From JBAZJN01 sp041651295 (lineage in GTDB: Bacteria > Patescibacteriota > UBA1384 > XYA2-FULL-43-10 > CAINNR01), in contig JBAZJN010000007.1 in assembly GCA_041651295.1 (NCBI GenBank), positions 1-42,716 on the forward strand: a DNA stretch of 42,716 nt, given 5' to 3'. Below are positions 22,483 to 29,642 of the stretch, one piece after another. How positions within the stretch are numbered: position 1 is the stretch's first letter; the number at the start of each line of letters is the position of its first letter. The notes under the pieces were generated by a model. It ran no database searches. It was not told the DNA's origin and saw only the letters and a list, made by a program, of their open reading frames with translations. The translations under genes and the position numbers were made by a program.

Positions 22483-24246
22483 TTATTCCAATATTGCTTT
22501 AATTCTTCTGACACCAGCAGATGAGGATTCTTCTTTTTTGATCCTGAAAATTCCTAATTCGCCGGTATATTTGACGTGTGGACCACCACAAATTTCCTTT
22601 GAAAAATCACTAATTGTATAAACTTTCACCACTTCACCATAACGATCGCCGAATGACCCTGTTGCACCGTTTTTTAATGCTTCTTCCAATGTCGTCTCTT
22701 CCATGGTAACGGGAATATTTTCTTTAATTTTTTCATTTACCAGATTTTCAACTTCTGATATTTGTTCCGGTGTTAGCTTTTCCGGCCAATTGAAATCAAA
22801 CCGCAAACGCTCTTCGGTGATATTCGAGCCTTTTTGCGAAACATCTTTTGAGAGTACCTGTCGCAGTGCAGTCAACAAAAGATGGGCCGCAGTGTGTAAT
22901 CTGGTAGTTTCAACTTTATTATCAGCCAGCCCGCCCTTAAACATCCCTGCAGAAGCCGTGCGAGAAAGTTCCTGATGCTGTTGCATCAAATTGTTGAATT
23001 GTTGAATTGCTGTATTGTCGATAATAATCTTATTTTCTCTCGCAATTTCTTGGCTTAATTCCAGAGGGAATCCATAAGTTTGATAAAGGTCAAAAACGGC
23101 TTTGCCATCGATACTATTTTTCTTTTCCTCAAAGATTTTCAACCCTAAAGCTAGAGTTTTATCAAATTTTTCAATCTCTTTTTTAATTTCATTTTTAATG
23201 TCATCCTGAGCGGCAGCGAAGGATCTCTGAGATTCTTCGGCCATAGCCTCAGAATGACAAATCGTATCGGCAATTTCTGCTGTAAAATTCTCTTCAATTC
23301 CAATTTGTTTGCCTTTGATAATGGCCCGACGAATTAGTCGGCGAGTGATGTATCCTCGATCTTTATTCGACGGAAAAGCTCCGTCAGCTATGGCAAAAAC
23401 GGCAGCTCGAATATGATCGGCGATAATTCTAAAAGCTTTTTCATTTCCTTGATAACTTTTTCCTGATAAGTCTTCAATTTTCTTAATTACTGGCTCAAAA
23501 GTGTCAATTTCAAAAACATCCTTTTTGCCCTGTGAGAACATTGCAAGCCGCTCTAGCCCAAGTCCGACATCGACATTTTTTTGTTCAAGCGGTTCAAACT
23601 TTCCATCTGCAGTTTTGTTATATTCCATGAAAACGTTGTTGCCGATTTCGACGAATTTATCACAATGGCAACTTGGACCGCAATCATCCGAGCATTTAGG
23701 GGTTCCAGTATCAATAAACATTTCCGTATCCGGACCGCAAGGACCTGTGGCGCCAACTGGACCCCACCAGTTTTCCTTTTTGCCATATTTGTAAATTCGG
23801 TCCTCGGGAATACCAATTTCATTTTTCCAGGTATCAAATGATTCTTGATCAAAAGGTGCGTCATCATCGCCTGCGAAAACAGTGACGAAGATGTCATCTT
23901 TGTTAAATCCAAGAACCTGAGTGTAAAAATCAAAAGTATAGTGAATTGATTCTTTTTTGAAATAATCGCCGAGTGACCAATAACCTAGCATTTCGAAGAA
24001 AGTTAGGTGCTGTACGTCCCCGACTTCATCAATGTCGTCTGTTCGCAAACATTTCTGGACATTACAAAGTTTATTGCCCAAAGGATGTTTTTCGCCCAGA
24101 AGATATGGAACTAGTGGATGCATTCCGGCGGTGGTAAATAAAACCGACGGATCGTTTTCCGGCACTAAAGAAGCAGAAGGGATCACCTTGTGACCCCGCT
24201 CCTGGAAAAATTCTAGAAATTTACTTCGCAATTCGTTTGATGTCAT
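22483..24246 (-). CDS. alaS: Alanine-tRNA ligase, short form
   Basis: A 587-aa AlaRS, against roughly 870-880 in most bacteria. The catalytic domain (1-240, with TTAGMHPLVPYLLGEKHP and a CSDDCGPSCHC cysteine cluster) is followed by the tRNA-recognition helices (to about 410) and the editing domain with HTAAH (H451, H455) and CGGPH (C553, H557; GGPH where GGTH is usual). It stops right after the editing domain, so the C-Ala/DHHA1 region is absent. Residues 330-349 (CHSEAMAEESQRSFAAAQDD) are the translation of a palindromic repeat inserted in frame; residues 413-422 (AIQQFNNL) also derive from a short tandem sequence. Confidence 0.96.
   Translation of the reverse strand: MTSNELRSKFLEFFQERGHKVIPSASLVPENDPSVLFTTAGMHPLVPYLLGEKHPLGNKLCNVQKCLRTDDIDEVGDVQHLTFFEMLGYWSLGDYFKKESIHYTFDFYTQVLGFNKDDIFVTVFAGDDDAPFDQESFDTWKNEIGIPEDRIYKYGKKENWWGPVGATGPCGPDTEMFIDTGTPKCSDDCGPSCHCDKFVEIGNNVFMEYNKTADGKFEPLEQKNVDVGLGLERLAMFSQGKKDVFEIDTFEPVIKKIEDLSGKSYQGNEKAFRIIADHIRAAVFAIADGAFPSNKDRGYITRRLIRRAIIKGKQIGIEENFTAEIADTICHSEAMAEESQRSFAAAQDDIKNEIKKEIEKFDKTLALGLKIFEEKKNSIDGKAVFDLYQTYGFPLELSQEIARENKIIIDNTAIQQFNNLMQQHQELSRTASAGMFKGGLADNKVETTRLHTAAHLLLTALRQVLSKDVSQKGSNITEERLRFDFNWPEKLTPEQISEVENLVNEKIKENIPVTMEETTLEEALKNGATGSFGDRYGEVVKVYTISDFSKEICGGPHVKYTGELGIFRIKKEESSSAGVRRIKAILE
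23200..23258. repeat. GTCATCCTGAG palindromic repeat inside alaS
   Basis: Ends GTCATCCTGAG (23200-23210) and CTCAGAATGAC (23248-23258) pair with one mismatch; inner arms GAAGGATCT and AGATTCTTC also pair. The frame stays open through the element. Confidence 0.9.
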
Positions 24247-24253
24247 TTCTTTT

Positions 24254-24291
24254 TCCCATCTGTGACAATCTGTGGTATAGATCTGTGGCAG
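24254..24291. repeat. CACAGATT-type dispersed repeat, copy 2
   Basis: CCCATCTGTGACAATCTGTG and GATCTGTGGCAG units fill the gap between alaS and the transglycosylase gene. Related to copies at 4046, 31513, 35077 and 35488. Confidence 0.6.
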
Positions 24292-24301
24292 TACACTTCT
24301 A

Positions 24302-24994
24302 CTACTTATCTTCTTCAGTTGAATAGAATACCGTTACTAGGTTTTTTAACACCTGGCCCCAAACAATATTTCTGGTTGGGGTATCATTAACTTTAACAAT
24401 CGGTTTAGTAGGTTCGGAAGGGGCGGTGCTAACACTTGCGGAAAGCTCAAGTTGGCTCTGGTAAAGTTTATGATAAACATCCTTGTAACCCAAAACTTTT
24501 CTGGCATAGCTGTTGTCGTTCGGATTATTTAGAAGCCCAGCCCTAATCCATTTGTCAGCATTTCCGCTTCCGGCGTTATAGGCAGCTAGAGCAGCAATTT
24601 CATTTCCACCATATTTTTCTTTTAGCACATGAATGTGCCAAGTACAAAATTGGATGCCAATTTCCGGGTTATATAAATCATTGGTCGTAAAATTGGTCAT
24701 GCCAACGCCGGAGGCAATTGTACGGCCTGTTGGCGGCATGATTTGGGCGATGCCCAAGGCCCCGACGGGAGAAACGGCTTGCGGATTAAAACCGGACTCG
24801 AGCATTAAAATACTGGCAACAAGAAATGGGTCTTCGTTGTATTCCTTGCTCCAACGTTTGATTGAGTCGGCATATTTTAAAGGAAATACCGAATCTCCAA
24901 ATATCGACGGTAAATAAAAGTAGCCCGCCAACAACGCACCTAAAACAGCGACCCCTATGATTACCTTTTTCACCCTTGATCTTTTATCGCTCAT
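24302..24994 (-). CDS. Membrane-anchored lytic transglycosylase (SLT domain)
   Basis: A 230-aa protein. A basic start (MSDKRSRVKK) and one membrane helix (about residues 11-27) precede a Slt-type lysozyme fold: catalytic Glu in LMLESGFNPQAVSPVGALGIAQIMPPTG, then the AALAAYNAGSGNADKWI signature. A short Ser/Pro-rich tail follows. It cleaves the glycan strands of peptidoglycan. ATG 24994 overlaps the TGA of the GC-rich ORF upstream, but a TGTTACAAT extended -10 only 8-16 nt before the start suggests a near-leaderless transcript of its own. Confidence 0.92.
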   Translation of the reverse strand: MSDKRSRVKKVIIGVAVLGALLAGYFYLPSIFGDSVFPLKYADSIKRWSKEYNEDPFLVASILMLESGFNPQAVSPVGALGIAQIMPPTGRTIASGVGMTNFTTNDLYNPEIGIQFCTWHIHVLKEKYGGNEIAALAAYNAGSGNADKWIRAGLLNNPNDNSYARKVLGYKDVYHKLYQSQLELSASVSTAPSEPTKPIVKVNDTPTRNIVWGQVLKNLVTVFYSTEEDK

Positions 24995-25383
24995 CAGAAA
25001 TATTGTAACACAGGAAAAATAAAAAAACCACGGGGCAAGCCCCATGGCAAACGGTTCGTCTGAAAGTGCGGTGGGTAGCGATATTCCGCAGGTGGACTGC
25101 TGGCGTCATACAGGAAGCCAGCCCTCCAAAATAGGACTTTTGCCAGTCGGCTGGTTCTGGGGTCAGCGAGCCAAATGGCGTATGTCCACTTGAAGTAGTT
25201 ATCGTACCCTACCGGTTCACCCCCGCTAGTCAGAAAGGTGTGCAGGTCGGCAGCCAGCATCAGCTCGTACAGAGCCGGACTACGCTGGGCGGCACTCCGG
25301 AAGTGGTGCCCGACGACAACCGAGACCAGTGCAAACGTCAACATCAACACAACCTTACGCCAATCCATGATGATGTCGCTCAT
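24994..25383 (-). CDS. GC-rich orphan membrane-anchored protein
   Basis: A 129-aa reading frame with one N-terminal membrane helix (about residues 10-27, VVLMLTFALVSVVVGH) and an outside part rich in W, Y and P. No family recognised. ATG 25383 is set by GGAGG 6 nt upstream and a strong promoter. The last 22 residues (RLPWGLPRGFFIFP...) are encoded by an intrinsic terminator and its T-tract, and the stop falls only at the slt start. So either the true gene has lost its stop codon, or the transcripts end without one. Codons are GC-rich. Confidence 0.55.
   Translation of the reverse strand: MSDIIMDWRKVVLMLTFALVSVVVGHHFRSAAQRSPALYELMLAADLHTFLTSGGEPVGYDNYFKWTYAIWLADPRTSRLAKVLFWRAGFLYDASSPPAEYRYPPHFQTNRLPWGLPRGFFIFPVLQYF
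25002..25010 (-). promoter_or_regulatory. Extended -10 of the transglycosylase gene
   Basis: Minus strand TGTTACAAT, starting 16 nt upstream of ATG 24994. The start site would fall within 1-3 nt of the ATG. Confidence 0.55.
25021..25047 (-). terminator. Intrinsic terminator inside the 24994-25383 frame
   Basis: Minus strand CCATGGGGC-TT-GCCCCGTGG, a 9-bp stem with one wobble, followed by TTTTTTT. Very strong by eye. Confidence 0.9.
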
Positions 25384-25414
25384 CGTCGTCCTCCAACTCA
25401 ACAGTGATGACAAA

Positions 25415-25443
25415 ATGTTATCATAAAAACCTATTTTCGTCAA
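25415..25443 (-). promoter_or_regulatory. Promoter of the 24994-25383 gene
   Basis: Minus strand TTGACG (25443-25438), 17-nt spacer, TAACAT (25420-25415), with a TGA extended -10. Confidence 0.75.
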
Positions 25444-25628
25444 TTATTGAATCAAAAAAACAGAAATTAATCTGTTCTCAATTTATTGGTGCCCGCTGGC
25501 TTCCATATTCAGCAAGAAGTATTATCGAGAAATTCTGGGTATTGGGGAAGATCTTACTTTACTGCTGGGAACATTTAACTATAGCTCGGAGACAGGAGGA
25601 CAGTTTCATTCGAAGGTTACAATATAAG
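25444..25628. other. Intergenic stretch, nothing recognised
   Basis: 185 nt of mixed composition between the AlbA_2 operon and the promoter above. Several short open frames exist on + but none has a start with a ribosome site or recognisable protein similarity. It could be a gene remnant. Confidence 0.4.
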
Positions 25629-26285
25629 CTACTGTCTGTTAACAAACCCATACATATCTATTATTTTAGCTTTCGTATAAAACACTCCTGTTTCAACTGA
25701 TGTGCAAAAATCATAAGTCGGTATTTGAAAAGAATCTAATATTTGTTTGTTTTCATCATATACTTTTTTGATTTTCAGAAGGGATTTTTTATTAAATGAG
25801 TGCAATTTGAAGCTTTTTCGAACGTATTGATCATACGCAGGCACATTTGCAAAAACACCCAGCATAATTTTTGTAATTAAAGTATCACTAGGTTTATTCT
25901 CTTTGCCCAAAGCATCGGCAATCTTCTGTTTACACTCGAGCAATAACTCGATATTATTTCCGGTATATTTATCGACGTCAATTTCCCACAGCACAGAAGA
26001 CATATTTGAAATTGCAATAATTAAATTTTTGAAGTTACTGATACTTTTTTCGAGTAAAAAAGACGATCCTCTCAACATACCCCAACTTGCCAAATAAAAA
26101 CCTAGCTGGAGACAACTGGTCTGAATATTTTCTTGGCTTGCTAGCTCTTTGATCTTATTATTCTTATAGAAGGAATAAAAATAGTTATAACAAAAATCAA
26201 AAGACGCATATCTTTCATCAGGTTTCCTTCCCTTATTTTTCCGGTAACCGTTAAGGAAATAATTGATTGATGTTTTTATATCCAC
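25629..26285 (-). CDS. Conserved-looking helical protein of unknown function
   Basis: A 218-aa soluble, mostly helical protein with strongly conserved-looking core motifs: SCLQLGFYLASWGMLRGSSFLL, WEIDVDKYTGNN, SDTLITKIMLGVFANVPAYDQY and a C-terminal ETGVFYTKAKIIDMYGF. I recall similar unnamed proteins in many bacteria, often in accessory regions, but cannot name a family. GTG start with GAAGGAAACAA upstream. It is the third gene after the AlbA_2 protein and its partner, separated by 22 nt, so the three probably form one operon. AT-rich codons, rare among core genes here. Confidence 0.7.
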   Translation of the reverse strand: MDIKTSINYFLNGYRKNKGRKPDERYASFDFCYNYFYSFYKNNKIKELASQENIQTSCLQLGFYLASWGMLRGSSFLLEKSISNFKNLIIAISNMSSVLWEIDVDKYTGNNIELLLECKQKIADALGKENKPSDTLITKIMLGVFANVPAYDQYVRKSFKLHSFNKKSLLKIKKVYDENKQILDSFQIPTYDFCTSVETGVFYTKAKIIDMYGFVNRQ

Positions 26286-26307
26286 TTGTTTCCTTCAAGC
26301 AAAAGAT

Positions 26308-27027
26308 TTAAAAACGTCTCGATAAGAGATCTTCTTGATCTTTTTTTATTGTTTCGATAGGTAGATCATCCCAGCCAAATAATTCAAAAATTCCCTTTAT
26401 TACATCGTAAGCTAGAGATTTAGAATTTGAGATGATCTCTTCTTTGGTCAAAATTTTACTATAATAGTAGTCATTCGCTCCTGTTTTTCTGTCAAACATA
26501 AATCGCATTCTTCCTGGATTATCGATAGTTAATTTTCGCCCGTCAAGATTATACAGCGCAATATCAATAACCACTCCTTTATCATACAAACCGGTCTGAA
26601 CTAGCCGAGAAGCAAATTCAAATATCTCTGTCACTTGCCAAGTGGTATCCAAAACTCCTAATTCAGTTTTTGGTTCAGGAACCCTCTCCTGGTTACCAAA
26701 TATTGGTTCTTCTTCGCTCATCCAGTCGATTCGAAATCCAAAATAGTGGAGAAATTGAGAAGTCTTATACATCCGCCAGAACTCCTTGAAATAAGACCAG
26801 TCGACCCAAGCTTCAACAAAATTTGAATGACGTAAAATACCTGTGTCGTCTCCGCTTCTTCGGGGTATATGAGGGTAATCCCATCCTCTTAGCTCAAGAG
26901 AACTCTTTTCAATGTATTCTTTACATTCAGGGAGAGTCAAATCTTGTGCTGGGATTATGACTGGACGAATATTAACTCTCCAATAACCACGGGATTTAAT
27001 TTTATCAATAAATTTCTGGTCCGTCAT
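26308..27027 (-). CDS. AlbA_2-operon partner protein, unknown
   Basis: A 239-aa soluble protein without recognised domain. It is rich in W, Y and F (e.g. WVDWSYFKEFWRMYKTSQFLHYFGFRIDWM) with alternating strand-like segments. Its ATG overlaps the stop of the AlbA_2 gene (ATGA), so expression is coupled. Most likely a functional partner of that protein in an accessory, perhaps defence-related, operon. Confidence 0.7.
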   Translation of the reverse strand: MTDQKFIDKIKSRGYWRVNIRPVIIPAQDLTLPECKEYIEKSSLELRGWDYPHIPRRSGDDTGILRHSNFVEAWVDWSYFKEFWRMYKTSQFLHYFGFRIDWMSEEEPIFGNQERVPEPKTELGVLDTTWQVTEIFEFASRLVQTGLYDKGVVIDIALYNLDGRKLTIDNPGRMRFMFDRKTGANDYYYSKILTKEEIISNSKSLAYDVIKGIFELFGWDDLPIETIKKDQEDLLSRRF

Positions 27028-27590
27028 AAGCCTTCTAATTCTTGATCTAATTTCGATTGGTCGCTATCTTCGACTTCGTATCCAATCTCCTTCTTCTTCT
27101 GCATCATTTTTATTGCTGCCATTTCGACAATATCTCTCATATCATACGAATTTGAAACGACTGCGCTCTCAGCCCGGCGATTTGAATTTCGATAGTAGAG
27201 ATTGCCCTCGTGAATTCCAGCGTTTTGATCATTTCGCTTGCAAATAGTAGGAATTTCTCGAAATTGATCTACTTTGATCACGATAAAATCTAGGCCGTTC
27301 TTATCTGTGATGGCTACCTTTTCAAAAAGTACGTGTGGATCGGCAAAGGGCGCCATTTGATCTTTCATATCGTCAATTTTATATGTTTCAGCATCTTCAA
27401 CTGTTACGCCTATCCTCTGGCAATTCTCATCCTCAACCCCGATAATAATATAACCTCCGTCACGGACATTGGATAATGCCAAAATATCTTTTGCAAAGGT
27501 AATTACACCCCAAGGACAAGATCTTTTGAACTCGATCCTCTGAGTTTCTGACTGGCCTTCTAAAAGTTGTTCTAAGTCATCAGTCGTCAT
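27024..27590 (-). CDS. AlbA_2 (Schlafen-type) domain protein
   Basis: A 188-aa protein whose core matches the AlbA_2 domain: ESQRIEFKRS-like opening (SETQRIEFKRSCPWG), DILALSNVRDGGYIIIGVEDE, then a DMKDQMAPFADPHV segment, IVIKVDQFREIPTICKR and GNLYYRNSNRRAESA. This fold is found in Schlafen nucleases and in bacterial transcription or defence proteins. The ExK-like acidic/basic residues at the start (E19, K21) are kept. A C-terminal helical tail ends in acidic residues. First gene of the three-gene operon. Confidence 0.85.
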   Translation of the reverse strand: MTTDDLEQLLEGQSETQRIEFKRSCPWGVITFAKDILALSNVRDGGYIIIGVEDENCQRIGVTVEDAETYKIDDMKDQMAPFADPHVLFEKVAITDKNGLDFIVIKVDQFREIPTICKRNDQNAGIHEGNLYYRNSNRRAESAVVSNSYDMRDIVEMAAIKMMQKKKEIGYEVEDSDQSKLDQELEGL

Positions 27591-27627
27591 TTTTTCTTTC
27601 AGTCTTAATGACTCCCGAGGCCGGAAT

Positions 27628-27667
27628 CCTGCCCGCAGATGCTAAAGCATCAGCTTTTGCAGGCGGG
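27628..27667. repeat. 40-bp palindromic repeat, left copy
   Basis: CCTGCCCGCAGATGCTAAAG and the following 20 nt ending GCAGGCGGG form a hairpin. Its reverse complement matches 28053-28092 at 39 of 40 positions. Confidence 0.92.
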
Positions 27668-27703
27668 CGAACCGGCATGATTGTTAAGATCACAGCATTT
27701 ATT

Positions 27704-27791
27704 TGGTGGCGCGGGTGGGAGTCGAACCCACACGGTTTTTTACACCAACGGATTTTAAGTCCGCATCGTCTACCAATTCCGACACCGCGCC
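27704..27791 (-). tRNA. tRNA-Leu (UAA)
   Basis: 88 nt with encoded CCA. Acceptor GGCGCGG/CCGCGCC, anticodon loop CTTAAAA (anticodon TAA), long variable arm, T-loop TTCGACT. Lies 6 nt from the GIY-YIG gene. Confidence 0.96.
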
Positions 27792-27797
27792 ATATTA

Positions 27798-28034
27798 TTA
27801 AATTCGATCATTTAGATATTTTCTTCCAAAACCCGTCTTCAACTGTTTTTCTCTTTTGATAGCTTTTCCCCTAAACAAGCAAGCTTCATAATAGACTACT
27901 TTAAATGGCACACGATTTTTCGTTGACTCAACTTTGCCATTATTATGTGCTTCTAACCGACCATCAATATCATCTGTCCAGCCGATATACAGTTTATCAT
28001 CTTTTTGGCTTTTCAAAACATATGTATAATACAT
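27798..28034 (-). CDS. GIY-YIG domain nuclease (UPF0213/YhbQ-like)
   Basis: A 78-aa single-domain GIY-YIG protein. MYYTYVLKSQKDDKLYIGWTDDIDGRLEAHN carries the YVL...YIG core (G-Y-I variant YIGWT) and the catalytic Arg; the KREKQLKTGFGRKYLN tail includes the family's RE...LK helix with the conserved Glu. Start ATG 28034 is preferred over the TTG at 28043. It lies with tRNA-Leu(UAA) between two inverted copies of a 40-bp palindrome. Confidence 0.9.
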   Translation of the reverse strand: MYYTYVLKSQKDDKLYIGWTDDIDGRLEAHNNGKVESTKNRVPFKVVYYEACLFRGKAIKREKQLKTGFGRKYLNDRI

Positions 28035-28052
28035 CTTTTCCAAACAATTCCA

Positions 28053-28092
28053 CCCGCCTGCAAAAGCTGATGCTTTAGCATATGCGGGCAGG
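28053..28092. repeat. 40-bp palindromic repeat, right copy
   Basis: CCCGCCTGCAAAAGCTGATG through ATGCGGGCAGG; inverted relative to 27628-27667. Confidence 0.92.
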
Positions 28093-28106
28093 CCACTCGG
28101 GCAAAT

Positions 28107-29072
28107 CTAAACAATTTTCCAACCACCTTCTGTCTTACTAAGTTTGCCATCGACAATGAATCCTGAAGCTTTTTTGTGGCCACCGCCGCCAAAAACTGCG
28201 GCGATTTTTGCTACATCAATTTTATTCGATTCCGTCCGCAAACTGCCTTTAATTTTACCATTTAGCGTCTCGTAAAGCAAGAGCGTGGCATGATCTCCGG
28301 GTATGCTGCACATCAAATTAACCACACCAGCCAAGTCCTCTTCTTTTGCCCCAGCATCGTCAATATCTTTTCTTGTAATCACCGAGTAATTCAGATTGAT
28401 TTCAGGGAGAAAGGTAATTCTTTTGAGTGCTATCCCCCACAGCTTCAAAGCCCGGGGACTTTTGTGATTCGAAATGTTAGATGAAATTGTCTTAAGCTTG
28501 GCACCCATGCTCATAAGTTTGGCTGAGATTTCCAAGGTTTTGGCATTGGTATTGGCATGTTGAAATCCGCCGGTATCGGTGTAAATTCCGGTCAGCAGCA
28601 TAGTTGCGATCTCATGATCCATTAGGATTGATAATTTGTCGTAAAGTTCGAAAATTAGTTCACAGGTAGATGAAGCTGATTCATCGACAACATTGATGTT
28701 GGCTATTTTCCAAATGTCGTTTTTGGGATGATGGTCGATATTGATAATCGGAACATTTTTCTTTTTAGCCAGAGAGATTCTTTTCGAATAGCCGGTTCTT
28801 TTAATATCGCCATTATCTATTAGAATAATTGCGTCAAAATCACCGATTAAAAAATCAGTTTTCACGTCCGGCCAGTCAGCCAGAAACTTAAAAACTTCAG
28901 GAACACCTTGGGATGAAGCAAGAACCACATTTTTGTTGATTGATAATAGAAGCCGGCGCATGGCTAAAGTAGCTGAGACGGTATCTCCATCCGGGCGTTC
29001 ATGGGCGATCAACAAAAAATTCTGATTTTGTTCCTCCTTTAGGAAGGCAATCAATTTGTTATACGAGGCCAT
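28107..29072 (-). CDS. nrnA: DHH phosphoesterase, NrnA-like (nanoRNase/pAp phosphatase)
   Basis: A 321-aa DHH/DHHA1 protein. Motifs AHERPDGDTVSA, LIDNGDIKRTG, INIDHHPKND and TDTGGFQHANT give the metal site; C-terminal FGGGGHKKASGF is the DHHA1 substrate motif. This order and size match NrnA, which degrades 2-5 nt RNAs and dephosphorylates pAp; c-di-AMP or pApA hydrolysis is possible in this family. It is followed by an AT-rich repeat upstream (29078-29160). Unlike the 882-aa DHH protein at 11375, it has the complete family architecture. Confidence 0.9.
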   Translation of the reverse strand: MASYNKLIAFLKEEQNQNFLLIAHERPDGDTVSATLAMRRLLLSINKNVVLASSQGVPEVFKFLADWPDVKTDFLIGDFDAIILIDNGDIKRTGYSKRISLAKKKNVPIINIDHHPKNDIWKIANINVVDESASSTCELIFELYDKLSILMDHEIATMLLTGIYTDTGGFQHANTNAKTLEISAKLMSMGAKLKTISSNISNHKSPRALKLWGIALKRITFLPEINLNYSVITRKDIDDAGAKEEDLAGVVNLMCSIPGDHATLLLYETLNGKIKGSLRTESNKIDVAKIAAVFGGGGHKKASGFIVDGKLSKTEGGWKIV

Positions 29073-29077
29073 AGACT

Positions 29078-29160
29078 TTAGATTAACCTAATATTCTCAA
29101 ATTGATCTAATTGACCTAAACAATTCATTATTTAGAAATTAGAGCAATTAGAGTTTAGTC
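29078..29160. repeat. AT-rich dispersed repeat, copy 2
   Basis: TTAACCTAATATTCTCAAAT, CTAATTGACCTAAACAATT and TTAGAAATTAGAGCAATTAG blocks shared with 2523-2633 and 39745-39852. Fills the gap between the NrnA-like gene and the MBL-like gene. Confidence 0.65.
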
Positions 29161-29162
29161 AT

Positions 29163-29642
29163 TTACGATATTTCTAAAAATATCGTTTGATGCCCCTCTT
29201 CGGGAAGGGTGGATTTGGCAACTTTTGCCGATTTTGAAACTTCACCCTCAAGACCCTCTTTTTCCAGAGCTTCAATGTTTGAATAGAGCATCGGAATTAT
29301 CATACTCGGCTCAAGTGTTGAGGAAAGTTCCAGTGCATCTTTAAGACTCATCGAATCTTCTTCACCGCAGGGCAAAAACAAGAGGTCAATGCCGTCAAGT
29401 ATCTCAATTTGTTTTTCGGAGAATTTTTTCGACTTGCCGGGATAAAGAAGTGTTATATCCTCCGCCATAATTCGGAACGCCTTCTGCTCAAAAGGAACCT
29501 CAACAAAAACGTTTTTTCTTTCATATTCTCCCGGATTATCAATGGCAAAGCCATCAATATCCAACTTTTCCGATGAGATGTTTATTGTCGCATCTTTGGT
29601 CCGAATTCGAAATCTATCCTTGCCCAAATATGAAATAATCAT
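29163..29642 (-). CDS. Degenerate MBL-fold protein
   Basis: A 159-aa protein with the strand pattern of a metallo-beta-lactamase fold (MIISYLGKDRFRIRT, INISSEKLDIDGFAIDNPGEYERKNVFVEVP, ILDGIDLLFLPCGEEDSMSLKDALELSSTLEPSMIIPMLYS). The HxHxDH zinc motif and later histidines are absent, and about 60 residues are missing compared with YtkL-type hydrolases, so it is probably not a zinc hydrolase. The ATG directly abuts the rpsA stop codon (TAAATG), so it is cotranscribed with rpsA. Confidence 0.75.
   Translation of the reverse strand: MIISYLGKDRFRIRTKDATINISSEKLDIDGFAIDNPGEYERKNVFVEVPFEQKAFRIMAEDITLLYPGKSKKFSEKQIEILDGIDLLFLPCGEEDSMSLKDALELSSTLEPSMIIPMLYSNIEALEKEGLEGEVSKSAKVAKSTLPEEGHQTIFLEIS

Noticed and set aside
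25404..25700. 98-aa + strand ORF that might be a recombinase remnant
   Set aside because: No recognisable motif, it overlaps the end of the 218-aa gene and the promoter of the orphan gene, and has no ribosome site.
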